Shown here piece by piece: positions 12,325-23,191 of a stretch of DNA of 64,000 nt. The DNA is from Psoroptes ovis (lineage: Eukaryota; Arthropoda; Arachnida; Sarcoptiformes; Psoroptidae), in assembly GCA_002943765.1 (NCBI GenBank), contig PQWQ01000012.1:1749501-1813500 (forward strand), read 5' to 3'. A program made the translations under genes and the position numbers. The first letter of the stretch is position 1. Each line of letters starts with the position of its first letter. Under the pieces are notes generated by a model that searched no databases, had not been told where the DNA came from, and worked only from the letters and a program-made list of their open reading frames with translations.

Positions 12325-12400
12325 AGCTGTCCAAAAAGTCCAGAGCTGTTCAATAAGCGATTGTCTACAGGAAATTTCACAAGAACTTTTCGGACAATGC
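12325..12400. repeat. Short inverted-repeat element with mariner-like ends
   Basis: Left TGTCCAAAAAGTCC and right end (reverse complement TGTCCGAAAAGTTC) match at 12 of 14 bases about 75 bp apart. Size and ends resemble the element at 6522-6595. No coding capacity. Confidence 0.45.
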
Positions 12401-13362
12401 CATGGATTATTTGTTTCAAAATTTTCAACGATAAACTCTCGAGAATCCAACCTGTAATCCATTTGATCATTGATACTTGTTTATTATTCAATCAATCGAT
12501 ATTCGTTTGTTCGATAATCAATCGATCTTCGGACATAATTGGGATCGATTGAGGGCAAAGGGAAACATGCAAACATGTCCGCTTATGGCCAAAATGAATG
12601 ATCCGATCCAAAAAAAAAAATATGAATTATCATCGTTCAATTGTTAGTTTGTTCTCATTCATTTCGCCCCTTTTCGTTTGCTTGATTTGATTTGATTATG
12701 ATTTCGGAAATCAAAATCAAATTAAATGGCTGATTATAAATGGCCATCAGCGATTATCAGTAATCATCGAAGACAATTTTCACACTTTTTCATCATTAAT
12801 TTATCAATTTTGATTTAGCTACTGGTCAAAATTATAACATTATTTCCCCTCTCATTGATCACAATTATTATCAAATCAGGTATCAATTTCCCTAATGTCC
12901 ACACTCGTGTTCAACTATTTTGATCAGCTGAAATGGTACAACATTTCCTATGTATCGATACGTTTCTCTTTGATTTTAAGATTTCGAATCATATTTCTTC
13001 AACGGAAACACCGATCAGCTAGCCAGCTAACTGAGCATCAATTACCATCAAGCAAACAGCTTATCTCACTGACTATCAAAGATGTACTGAAGATTTCGGA
13101 TGAAAACAAAAGAGTATCAAAAAGTATTTCCAACAAGACCTGATGCTTAACATCAGGCTGAACAACATGCGAAATACGAACACAAACAAATGGATATAAC
13201 AGATCGTTGAATCGTTGCAAGAGACATCGACAATGGTCACATCCTTCATTTTCTCATATTTTTTTCGCTTTTTTTTTCGTTTCATTACAAAGAAATTTCT
13301 TTGAATCTCTTGGATCAACCATTTCAGGGGAAAAACGGAAAAGATTGTCCACACATTCGGGA

Positions 13363-13370
13363 TATAAATA
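13363..13370 (+). promoter_or_regulatory. TATA box (TATAAATA) of the third paralogue
   Basis: TATAAATA about 175 bp upstream of the ATG at 13539, the same spacing class as in the paralogue at 9165. Confidence 0.55.
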
Positions 13371-13538
13371 CCGATACAATTTGATTATTTTTTTTCTTAA
13401 TTTGATATTTACAAGTGTTTTGTTTTCATCCAAAATATATTTACTCGTGTTTAATCGTGTGTCGTTTTTTAACGTAATATCACATTGAAATATACGGAAA
13501 ATTCCATCAAACAAATAATAATCAATACAATTAAAAAA

Positions 13539-14164
13539 ATGAAAAATCTACATACAATTACGATATTGTTTTGCTTCGTGATAGCAGCAACATTATTTCT
13601 TATACCAAATGATCAACAACAAATGGTTGAAGCGAAAAAATTAAAGAAAAAAACACTGATACCATTATTGATTGGTGTACTGTTGGCATCGAAAGAAAAA
13701 TTCAAGCCATTACCATTACCTATTCCGGTTAGTAGCTTTGTTCAATGATTCAATTCAATCTTAAATTCATAATCCATAAATCAATTAATTCTTTTGCTCT
13801 CTCTCTCTCTCTCTCTGAATCTTCAATTACATTGATCTAATCATTTATTTAGATTCCATTACCAATTAAAGATGAAAAAGTTATTCCATATCCAGAACCA
13901 TATCATTATCCAGTTTAGTAAGTATTGTTTCGTTGATCTTATTTAATTTTGAAAATAATCAATTTGATCAATGAATCGAATTAATCAAAAATAATTCTAA
14001 CAAAATTTAGCGTCGATAATGGTTACGGTGGTGGTGGCGGCGGTTATGGCCACGGTGGTGGTGGCGGTGGCGGTGATTATGCAGCAGCTGGTAGTAATAA
14101 TATTGCACAATATGCAATGCCACCACCAGCACCGGCAGCAGCACCACAATTTCGACCATATTAA
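13539..14164 (+). CDS. Small secreted Lys/Pro/Gly-Tyr-rich protein, paralogue 3 of 3
   Basis: Exons 13539-13727, 13853-13917 and 14011-14164 (introns 125 and 93 bp, phases 0 and 2) give 135 residues. An in-frame upstream extension to 13485 exists, but the ATG at 13539 aligns with the paralogue starts and opens directly into the signal peptide, so it is preferred. The signal peptide runs to about MVEA. It is followed by KKLKKKTLIPLLIGVLLASK, then FKPLPLPIP, the exon-2 segment IPLPIKDEKVIPYPEPYHYP, and a Gly/Tyr tail that changes to Ala/Pro-rich (PPPAPAAAP) before ending FRPY. A CT microsatellite sits in intron 1. Same unknown family as the genes at 1247 and 9165. Confidence 0.85.
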
Positions 14165-17100
14165 ACCATTATTTGGAATTCAAAAACTAAATTAAATTCG
14201 TAGCGACCAAAAGAAACCAAATTAAATCGAATCGAATCACAAATCAAATTTTAAAAAAAATTAATTTATGAATGATAAATGAAGCTGGTTTTCATTTTTA
14301 ATCAATTCAAAATTAATTAAACAATCCAATTAATCAATTAATTATTATACGAATTCTGTAATTTCATCAATCAATCACTTGTCATCATTATCATCATTAT
14401 CACCATTATAATCATTCATACTTCATCATCCAAACAATTATCATCATCATCATAATGCATTCATTATCACTTTTCATTCGAAAATCATTCGAAAATCCAC
14501 ATTATCATCATCATCATCATTTCAGAAAATTGAATTCAAAATTATTGGTCCAAAACAAGCAGAAATCGAAAATGTTCAAAAGCCAAAAACAACAAATGCA
14601 CTCAAAATTAACCCTTTCGTTCACTTGTCTCTATGGAAATTCGCTTGAAATTTTCAACGCCATATTCGTTTAGTAATCATTATCGTAGTCTTTTGAGCCA
14701 TTGTTTCTTTTCTTAAGCTTTTCGCTTTACCTCATCAATAACTCATTCATTTAAATCATTTAAACATTCATTCATTGAGCTCATTCATTCGTTTCAAATC
14801 ACCAAAATTATCATTGAATCTCATCAAATTCCAAATTTTAAACTTTTCAAATTCATTTTCGCTGATTCAAAATTTCAAATCGAAACTAAAACAAGGTCCG
14901 AATGGTCCGTTGTCGAAATCGGCCAAATGGTACCGAATGTCTTTAGCCATTTTTCGAAAAATTCCAATCAATCAAGGATTAGTCCAGGATTAGTCACATA
15001 TTTATTTTCAGTCGTTTTCAAAAAAACATTTCCGTCAAAATTTTCACTCATTTTTCTTCTCTGTTCACGAAAGTCACGAATACAAATTTCATTAATCATT
15101 CAATTAATCAATTATCATCTTTGATCATTCACAAATCCATTGAAATACTAAAAAAAAACTAAATTCAAAACGAAATCCAAAGCAAATTTTCCATAAATTT
15201 CAACTTTTTGTAAAATTTTTCCAACAAATTTCTTCAAATTTTTCAAAATTATTTAAAATAAATGTTTTTACAATTTTTTTCAATTAAAATTATTTGAAAT
15301 AAAAATTTAATCATCTTTTATTTGGTAGCCTTTGGCTAAATTGAAATTTCGGAAATTTTGGAAAATATTCAAATTTGGCGCCACAAAAAGACTTGTACAG
15401 TCATGACTCGTTTAACTCGAAGCTGAACTCCCGATCTTCCCGGCGCATTACGTGCCGAGCTCGGAAAAATTTTCGCAAAGATAAAACCCTTAGCATCTTG
15501 TTTTCTTAATTTCAATTTCTTCCGATCTAAAGAAATTCATTACCGCCTTTGAAATTGATGATGTTAAAAATCGGCTAAGTAAAACGAGGTATCACTGTAC
15601 CTGTTGCTTGATTTGTTTACATTTTTCATTTCATTTAATTCATTTTTTCGCTCAGCATCAAATTAATAAATACGGACTCGGAAATGAATTTATAAATAAA
15701 TGATGAAAAAAAACGAGTCAATGATTGATCTTAATTTCATATTTTCAATTGAAATAAACGAAAAACTGAAGAAAACATTGGCCGAAATGGTAAATTGAAT
15801 TCAATTATCTTCAATGATGATGATTATGGATGAACATTAAGAAATTTCATATTTCTTTCATACATTTTATTAGTCCGTATACATTTTTTAGTTTTCATTT
15901 TTCGCTTTTGCAACTTATTAATTGTATCATCTTATTATTTATTTATTTATTTATTTAGTTAGTTAGCATCATGCAATTATTTTTTTCATCGTTGTTGATT
16001 CGTTGCCTTAATGACCGACTACGGACATTTCATACATACATTTCGTTTGTTCGTAAACATGTCCGTATGTTCGGAGTACGTGTTTTGGCCATCGGTGAGT
16101 TTTTTTTACGTACGGATCAAACTTCCTGATTGCAAAAACGCGATGTTTTTTCTCGTAGTTTTTCCCCGCGAAAAACAACGAAAAAAAATTTCCATGTTAA
16201 CTAACGTGAAGAACAACAACGAAATCAATGAAGAAATACGTTAAATGAAATTATCAAAAGTGAAAATAAATAAATAAATGCAATGAAATGAAATGAAATG
16301 AAATGCAAAAAATAGAAATCAACAACAACAGCAACAACAAGAACAACAGCAGCAAGCAACAAGCTAAGACATGTTGAAATATGAAGAAATCTTTGAAAAT
16401 TCAACTAAAAAAAAAAAAAAAAAAAAAAAAAAACGAAAATGGCCAAAAGCTACGAAGCTAGCCGAACATGTACGAATGTACGGACGGACGGATGGATGGA
16501 TAAATCGGTGGATGTTTTACGAGCCTATGTTTCACTTTCACTTTCATTTCACCTCACCTTTATACGTGCATAACTTGCGTAAGTATGTACAATTTTCAAT
16601 TGAAATGTTTATAAATTTTGATTTAATTTCATTTTTTCTTGTTTTTTTTTCGATGAAACAAACAAACATTTCAAACAGGTATCCGTTTTATTATCCGTAT
16701 TCAATTCGGATTGTCCGAAAAATTTTTACACAGTAATCGTGATGTAATTCTATGTGAATGTCCATTGAAAACTTGTACATAAACATTGTGGACATCCGAA
16801 ATCTGTATATTATAGCTAGCTGGCCAATTTTATTTGAAAATATTCATAATAATAATTTCAAAAATAATTCAAACATAAATAATAATAATAATAACAGTAA
16901 TAATCAATTCAATTCAAAATTAAAAATTTATGCCAATGGTCAAGATTTTGGCCAATTTTATTTTGAAATTGAAATTTTGATCGATTGGAATGTGTGGTTG
17001 AACTTACATTGTTTACATTTCACAATACATCTTCGCATACAAAAATTGTTTAAATTTTAACCCTTTCACCTTTTTTTTTTGACATGTATTCATGTAATTT

Positions 17101-17441
17101 GAATTTTTAATTCTCAAAAATTCATTTATTTATTTCTATTCAAAATTCATGAATTTAAAATATCGATATTCAATCACAAATATTTTATAAAAATTTTCAA
17201 CATATTTAGTATTAGAAATATCAGAAAAAATTCAATATGAAGAATGAAACACACCACCAATAACACACACATTTAATTACATGAAAATTCAAATATTCAT
17301 TGAATAAAATTAATTAAATCAATCATAAATATCATAATCATTATTCAGGTTTTATCAATCGTAATGGTGAATATATTCAAAGATCTATATTTACAAATGA
17401 AATTTCGATTTAATTTGATTCGATTCGATTTTTTGATTCGA
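14165..17441. other. Intergenic interval with a pogo-like MITE and simple repeats
   Basis: No supportable gene. Contents: the 200-bp MITE at 15398-15597, a GAAAT/GAAATG pentamer run near 16280-16302, CAACAG repeats near 16320-16355, a poly(A) run of more than 20 bases near 16409, and a lone half-palindrome GGATTGTCCGAAAAATTT near 16707 resembling mariner ends. Long ORFs here are low-complexity and have no family resemblance. Confidence 0.55.
15398..15597. mobile_element. pogo/Tc1-mariner-type MITE, 200 bp
   Basis: Bounded by CAG...CTG and flanked by TA on both sides (15396-15397 and 15598-15599). The left end CAGTCATGACTCGTTTAACT and the reverse complement of the right end CAGTGATACCTCGTTTTACT agree at most positions. 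CAGTNNNACCTCGNTT ends with TA duplications are typical of the pogo/Tigger branch of Tc1-mariner. The interior is non-coding and GC-richer than the flanks. Confidence 0.65.
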
Positions 17442-19847
17442 TCATCTTTTTTTCGATGAATCTTTTGAACTACGAGATGATGATGATTTCGAAGTTGATG
17501 ATGATGATGATTTAGAAGCTTTATTTGATGATGATGATGATGATGAATGTGATGAACGATGAGCTGAAGATGATGATGATTTATGTTCTGAATCATGATG
17601 TTTCGATGATGATGAACGACTTTTTGATGATGATGATTCTTTATGATCCGAAGATGAACGTTCTTTATGATCTTTATCTCTACGATTCGATGACGATGAT
17701 GATGATGATGATTGATTGGATTTATTTGCTGTCGATGATGATGATGATGATGTTGAAATGTTATTTGATGATGATGATGCATTATTACTACTACGACTAT
17801 TTCGATGTGATGATGATGATGATGATGTATTTGACTCATTATTACTACGATCACGTGAACGTTCACGGCTACCATGACGTTCTTTTCTACTGCTACGTTC
17901 TGAATTATTACTAATACTATTATTACGTTCAGAATTATTATTATCACGATGATGATGATGATTATGATGATGACTATCTCTATGGTCCCGGTGATCTCGA
18001 TCTCTTTCACGTTCTCGTTCTCTACTATCAGAATAATGATCCCATTCTCTTGATGATTGATGATTACGTGATGATGATGATGATGATTGAAAACGATCAT
18101 CATAATCGCGATCATTTTGTCTTCGATCATAACGATCCGATGATGAACGAGATGATGATCTTCCTACTGTGTCATAATCATTTCTTGATCGCTTATGACT
18201 ACGTTGTTCTTCATAATCTTGATCATATGAAGATTGTCGATCAGATGGATGTGGTAAAATACCAGAACCTGGAGGTGGCTGAAATGGACGAAAATCACCA
18301 GCACCGAATGGTGGTGGTTGTACATTTGGGCCTAATGGTGGAAATAAACCAAGTGGTGGTACTGGTGGTGGACGCATTGATGATGTTAAAACATGGGGAT
18401 CGACTGGTGGAAAACCAAATGGTGGCGGTGGTGGTAATGGAGGTGGAAATGGTGGAATGTTTGAACGATTCCCGATGACTGATATTGGATTCGGTTCTAA
18501 ACGATCTTGATTCGATGGCGATGATGATGATGATGGTGAATGTTGTGATGATGAATTGGAAGGATTATTATTCGATGGTCTAGAACCAAGTAAACCTGAA
18601 ACTGATCCAGGTAATGGTGGCGGTGGTGGTACTATAGGTAATTGTAATGGTCCTTGATTATTGGCGGCATTCGCATTCAGTATATCCAAATGTTTATGAC
18701 GTAATGCTGATGGTGGCAACATTGGCGGTGGCATATTGAATGATGGTGGTGGAGGTAATTTTTTATTCATAGCTACATTAGGATATTTATTATCGTTCAT
18801 AAAACCTTGATCATTATTGTTATTGATATTATTCAAAACATTATTATTAGTATTATTGATATTGTTATTATTATTATTCAAAGGACTTGGCATTGATTTG
18901 ATTAAAGGTTGCCGTTCATCAATAGTAATCGATTTATTCATAACACCATTTTGTTGAGATGAATTTTGCTGTTGTTGCTGCTGTTGAGATGATGTTGTCG
19001 AAACATTCATATTTAGTACAGCATTTGTATCGAATTGTCCATTTTGATTCATAGAACGAATTTTTCGTTGTCTATCACAATAAATTTTCCATGTATCTTC
19101 ATTGAAACCATAATTAAAATAATCAGTAATATCGGCACCCGGTTTACGCCATGGTTTTTCTTCCAATGAATCCAAATTTACATCATAAATTTGCATACCA
19201 TTATATTGGCCAACTTGATCAACATCCAATGCTGTTTTCGATACATTTTTCACCAAAGGTGTTGTTGAATTTTGTGCAAATTGTCTACCACCTTTTTGTA
19301 GGTTTAAATTCAAATAACCAGTATTTGTTTGTGGTTGTAATGGTGCTTTAAAATCAATATCACCAATGGTTATTTGTACATCATCATCATCATCATCTTC
19401 GTCATCTTCTTCTTCATCATCATCATCATTATTATTATTATCATCATTTTCTTGATCATCGGTTCCATTAAAATCACCATTATTATTATCAAAACCATTA
19501 GCATTATCATTTTCATCACCATTTTCAATATTATTCGGAACATTATCATTATTATCATCATTGTTTTGATGTTCACGATAACCATATTCTTCTTCTTCTT
19601 CTTCATCAATATTTGAATTCATTTCAACATCATTATTATGATCATCATTATCACCATCATCATTGTCACCATTATCATCATCATCGTGATTAATTAATGC
19701 ATTTAATTTATCATTTTCATTGTCATCATCATCCTCATTATCATTATAATTGCCATGTAAATGATTTTGAATTTGAGCCATTTCATCGCTGACATCATTT
19801 TCATTCATAGTATCATCAGTATCTTCGGCGGTGTTCATTTGATCCAT
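17442..19847 (-). CDS. FIP1L1: FIP1 pre-mRNA 3'-end-processing factor (CPSF subunit)
   Basis: Single-exon 801-residue protein. FIP1 is a subunit of the cleavage and polyadenylation specificity factor; in known homologues it bridges poly(A) polymerase and CPSF and binds U-rich RNA. Seen here: an Asp/Glu/Asn-rich N-terminus (about 1-155) ending in VQITIGDIDF; the diagnostic Fip1 motif at about residues 229-265 (EKPWRKPGADITDYFNYGFN followed by EDTWKIYCDRQRKIRS); a central Pro-rich part with several PPPP runs (about 360-540); and a C-terminal R/D/E/S-rich region with a His run and long Ser runs (about 550-801), as in metazoan FIP1L1. The order of regions matches the family. GAT/ATC microsatellites encode the acidic and Ser tracts and create open frames in the other five frames, which are shadows. 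Upstream and in the same orientation lies HSP70 copy A. Confidence 0.93.
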   Translation of the reverse strand: MDQMNTAEDTDDTMNENDVSDEMAQIQNHLHGNYNDNEDDDDNENDKLNALINHDDDDNGDNDDGDNDDHNNDVEMNSNIDEEEEEEYGYREHQNNDDNNDNVPNNIENGDENDNANGFDNNNGDFNGTDDQENDDNNNNDDDDEEEDDEDDDDDDVQITIGDIDFKAPLQPQTNTGYLNLNLQKGGRQFAQNSTTPLVKNVSKTALDVDQVGQYNGMQIYDVNLDSLEEKPWRKPGADITDYFNYGFNEDTWKIYCDRQRKIRSMNQNGQFDTNAVLNMNVSTTSSQQQQQQQNSSQQNGVMNKSITIDERQPLIKSMPSPLNNNNNNINNTNNNVLNNINNNNDQGFMNDNKYPNVAMNKKLPPPPSFNMPPPMLPPSALRHKHLDILNANAANNQGPLQLPIVPPPPPLPGSVSGLLGSRPSNNNPSNSSSQHSPSSSSSPSNQDRLEPNPISVIGNRSNIPPFPPPLPPPPPFGFPPVDPHVLTSSMRPPPVPPLGLFPPLGPNVQPPPFGAGDFRPFQPPPGSGILPHPSDRQSSYDQDYEEQRSHKRSRNDYDTVGRSSSRSSSDRYDRRQNDRDYDDRFQSSSSSSRNHQSSREWDHYSDSRERERERDRDHRDHRDSHHHNHHHHRDNNNSERNNSISNNSERSSRKERHGSRERSRDRSNNESNTSSSSSSHRNSRSSNNASSSSNNISTSSSSSSTANKSNQSSSSSSSSNRRDKDHKERSSSDHKESSSSKSRSSSSKHHDSEHKSSSSSAHRSSHSSSSSSSNKASKSSSSSTSKSSSSRSSKDSSKKR

Positions 19848-20333
19848 TTTATTTCATTAAATTTTTTTGGAAAATTGAGAAAATTCAAACCAATTAACGA
19901 TTGAAAATAGCCAAAAAAGTAAACAAACGTTAAAAAACAACCAAAATAATGCATGCAAATGTAAAAGCAATTGATGGGTATTTGTTTTCAAGAATAAAAC
20001 CATCCGAGTGAAAATAGCCACGTTTGTGTTAAAATAGCATTTTTGTCTCAAATTTTCGGTTACTCAAATTACTTTCAAGTTTATTATCAAATAATTAATT
20101 ATCAATTGAATTTTATTTCGTTTATCAATCAAATTTCAAGTTTTTTCATTTCAATAAAAAAAAAAAAAAACACAGAACAATTAAAAATTTTTGTGTATTT
20201 TGAATGTTAAAAAAAATGCTAATATTTTGAAAATAGAAATGGAAAGAACCAATTCATCGTTTGTATTTAATTTAATCATTTGTAATTTTTTGTTGCTTTC
20301 ATCAATCAATCCAGATATTGATCAATTCGTAAT
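19848..20333. other. Spacer between FIP1 and HSP70 copy A
   Basis: 486 bp, AT-rich, with a poly(A) run at 20156-20170. It holds the FIP1 upstream region and the HSP70-A 3' UTR. I recognise no other feature. Confidence 0.6.
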
Positions 20334-22407
20334 TTAATCAACTTCTTCAATTGTAGGACCAGATTTACCGCCATCACCACCAGCTGCACCTGCTCCACCA
20401 GCACCAGGGAAGCCACCTGGGAATCCGCCAGGCATGCCTCCGGCAGCACCTCCAGCTTGTTGATATAATTTAGTAATGATTGGATTGCAGACGCTTTCCA
20501 ATTCTTTACGCTGATGTTCAAATTCATCTTTTTCAGCCAATGCATTTGAATCTAACCATTTGAGAGTTTCTTCGACTTTATCCAAAATCTTTTTACGATC
20601 TTCTTCTGACACTTTAGATTTGATAGCTTCTTCGTCTAAAGTAGCTTTCATCTGGAAAGCATAGCCTTCTAAAGTATTTTTAGCTGCGATACGTTCACGT
20701 TGTTTATCATCTTCTTCTTTATATGATTCAGCTTCTCTGACCATTCGCTCAATATCATCTTTAGACAATCTGCCTTTGTCATTAGTGATTGTGATTTTAT
20801 TTTGCTTGCCAGTACTTTTGTCAACAGCTGAGACATTCAAGATGCCGTTAGCATCAATGTCAAATGTGACTTCGATTTGGGGAACACCTCGTGGAGCTGG
20901 TGGAATACCACTCAATTCGAATTTTCCCAATAAATTGTTATCTTTTGTCATAGCACGTTCGCCTTCATAAACCTAAGTAAAAGACGTTCAATCAATGAAA
21001 TTGAGAACAAATTTATCAAACGCACCTGAATCAAAACACCGGGTTGGTTATCAGCATAGGTTGTGAATGTCTGTGTTTGTTTTGTGGGAATGGTAGTGTT
21101 ACGTTTGATCAAAGCTGTCATGACACCACCAGCTGTTTCAATACCCAATGAAAGAGGAGCGACATCCAAAAGTAAAAGATCTTGTACATTTTCTGACTGG
21201 TCTCCATTGAGAATAGCAGCTTGTACAGCAGCACCATAGGCGACAGCTTCATCTGGATTGATTGATTTGTTCAATTCTTTTCCATTGAAGAAATCTTGCA
21301 ATAATTTTTGAATTTTCGGGATACGTGTTGATCCACCAACCAAGACGATTTCATTGATTTGTGATTTGTCCAATTTAGCATCTCTGAGCGATTTTTCAAC
21401 TGGGTCCAAAGTTGATCGGAACAAATCAGCACACAATTCTTCGAAACGAGCACGAGTAATTGTGGAATAAAAGTCAATGCCTTCGAACAATGAATCAATT
21501 TCAATTGATGCTTGAGTAGACGAAGACAATGTACGCTTGGCACGTTCGCAAGCAGTTCGAAGACGTCGCAAAGCACGTTTGTTTGATGACAAATCTTTTT
21601 TGTGTTTACGTTTGAATTCTTGGACAAAGTGATTGACCATTCGGTTGTCGAAATCTTCACCACCCAAGTGAGTGTCACCAGCAGTCGATTTTACTTCGAA
21701 AATACCATCTTCGATAGTCAAAATTGAGACATCGAATGTACCACCACCCAAATCGAAAATCAATACGTTCTGTTCTCCTTTGGCTTTCTTATCTAAACCA
21801 TAAGCAATAGCAGCTGCTGTCGGTTCATTGATGATACGCAATACATTAAGGCCAGCGATTGTACCAGCATCTTTAGTAGCTTGACGTTGTGAATCATTGA
21901 AATAGGCCGGAACTGTAATGACAGCACTTGTAATAGTTTTTCCGAGATAAGCTTCAGCGATTTCCTTCATTTTTGTCAAAACCATGGAAGAGATTTCTTC
22001 TGGGAAGAATTTTTTAATTTCGCCTTTATATTCAACCTATGATTTAAAAATAATTAAACAACGATCTTTTTAATAAGAAAAATGAACAGTATTACCTGAA
22101 TTTTAGGCTTGCCTTCATCTTTCACAACAGTAAATGGCCAATGTTTCATATCAGCTTGAACAGTTGGATCATCAAAACGACGACCAATCAAACGTTTAGC
22201 ATCGAAAACAGTGTTCGATGGATTCATAGCAACTTGACTTTTTGCAGCATCACCAATCAAACGTTCAGTGTCGGTAAACGCAACATATGATGGTGTTGTT
22301 CGATTACCTTGTTCATTAGCGATAATTTCAACTTTACCATGTTGAAAAACGCCGACACATGAATATGTTGTGCCAAGATCAATACCGATTGCTGGAACTT
22401 TTGCCAT
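20334..22407 (-). CDS. HSP70: Cytosolic HSP70/HSC70 chaperone, tandem copy A
   Basis: Three exons on the minus strand: 22407-22096, 22036-21026 and 20972-20334 (introns 59 and 53 bp, both phase 0) give 653 residues. An ATP-dependent chaperone of cytosol and nucleus. All three HSP70 signatures are present: IDLGTTYS (from residue 9), IFDLGGGTFDVSIL, and IVLVGGSTRIPKIQ. The C-terminus has GGMPGGFPGG-type repeats and ends GPTIEEVD, the co-chaperone-binding EEVD that marks cytosolic members. Length is normal. Copy B lies 784 bp upstream with introns at identical positions, so this is a tandem duplication. A heat-shock element with three alternating pentamers lies at 22804-22816, and TTCAAGAA at 22665-22672 sits beside a TATA-like CATATACAAA. 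HSP70 is a known dust-mite allergen family (group 28). That two heat-responsive-looking genes carry introns is noteworthy. Confidence 0.96.
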
Positions 22408-22664
22408 TGTTAATTGATATTAAAATTTGATAACTTAAAAAACAAATTCGTCAATAAATTAATTTTTGATGAAAATGAAATTAGTTCGAATTTTAGCTTT
22501 AAAATCAAATTTCAATTTAAAAAAAACTGAAAATATTGTAAAATATTGAAAAATGTTCAAATCTTGATTTTTATATGAAAATTTTTTGGTAGTCAAAAAA
22601 TGAAAATTGAATTAATTTTTCTTGAAAAAAAAAATGAAATTGACGATTTGTATATGCAGCACCG

Positions 22665-22672
22665 TTCAAGAA
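22665..22672 (-). promoter_or_regulatory. Two-unit heat-shock element TTCAAGAA near the HSP70-A TATA-like box
   Basis: TTCnnGAA arrangement followed, in the gene's direction, by CATATACAAA about 10 bp on. Two units are the minimum for HSF binding, so this is weak alone. Confidence 0.4.
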
Positions 22673-22803
22673 AGCATTTAACCAATTACAACAATTGAAA
22701 ATAATGGCAATAAAAAAAAAATCGAACAAAAGGTTGCCGGTTTCAGTTGGTGTGGAAAAAAAAATGATGAAAATCGATTACGCATGCGCCGAATAGTATG
22801 ATA

Positions 22804-22816
22804 GAATTTTCTAGAA
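22804..22816 (-). promoter_or_regulatory. Three-unit heat-shock element upstream of HSP70-A
   Basis: GAA-tt-TTC-ta-GAA, three correctly spaced alternating nGAAn units, about 400 bp upstream of the ATG at 22407. Confidence 0.65.
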
Positions 22817-23191
22817 TTTTTTTTTTGCAACGAAAAAATAGCTATTTCAACAAGCGCTATCTATTTGAGTACAAATAGTGTTTAGAATTTTTTTTTTTTT
22901 TTTTTTGAAATATGATTCGCTTTCATTTGACTTGGTAATGAATCAGAAACAAAATCATTCATCTTTTCAAATTTGATCATTTCAATTATTACTAATACAA
23001 ATAAAAAGTTTTTTTTCAATAACTCATGTTTTATTTATCAAATCATATTCAACACATTGGTTTTGATAATGAAATTTAAAAAGAGAAAATGAATTCACAA
23101 TAAGAAACCAATGACTATTTTTTTAAAAAATGAAATATAGATATGAAATTGAATTAATATAATTTTTATGATATCAAATAAATAAAATTAT

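Larger units (their letters stand above)
9829..13538. other. Intergenic interval with minisatellite and one mariner-like palindrome
   Basis: No supportable gene. It contains the 58-bp minisatellite at about 11148-11337, a mariner-TIR-like palindrome at about 12325-12400, ATC/TTA microsatellites, long T/A runs, and the TATA box at 13363. ORFs in 12895-13514 overlap each other on both strands and lack family resemblance; the right part is the leader of the third paralogue. Confidence 0.6.
22408..23191. other. Promoter region of HSP70 copy A and 3' flank of copy B
   Basis: 784 bp. It contains heat-shock elements at 22665-22672 and 22804-22816, a TATA-like sequence near 22650-22657 on the minus strand, and T/A runs. 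No gene. Confidence 0.65.

Noticed and set aside
12895..13514. Overlapping frames on both strands before the third paralogue
   Set aside because: Mutually exclusive, no resemblance to known proteins, and they cover the TATA box and leader of the paralogue.
16371..16736. 121-residue frame beginning with a poly-Lys run
   Set aside because: Starts in a long poly(A) tract, has no domain, and crosses low-complexity sequence.
17345..19616. Long open frames in other frames and on the plus strand across FIP1
   Set aside because: They are His/Met/Ile-rich shadows of GAT/ATC microsatellites in the FIP1 coding sequence.
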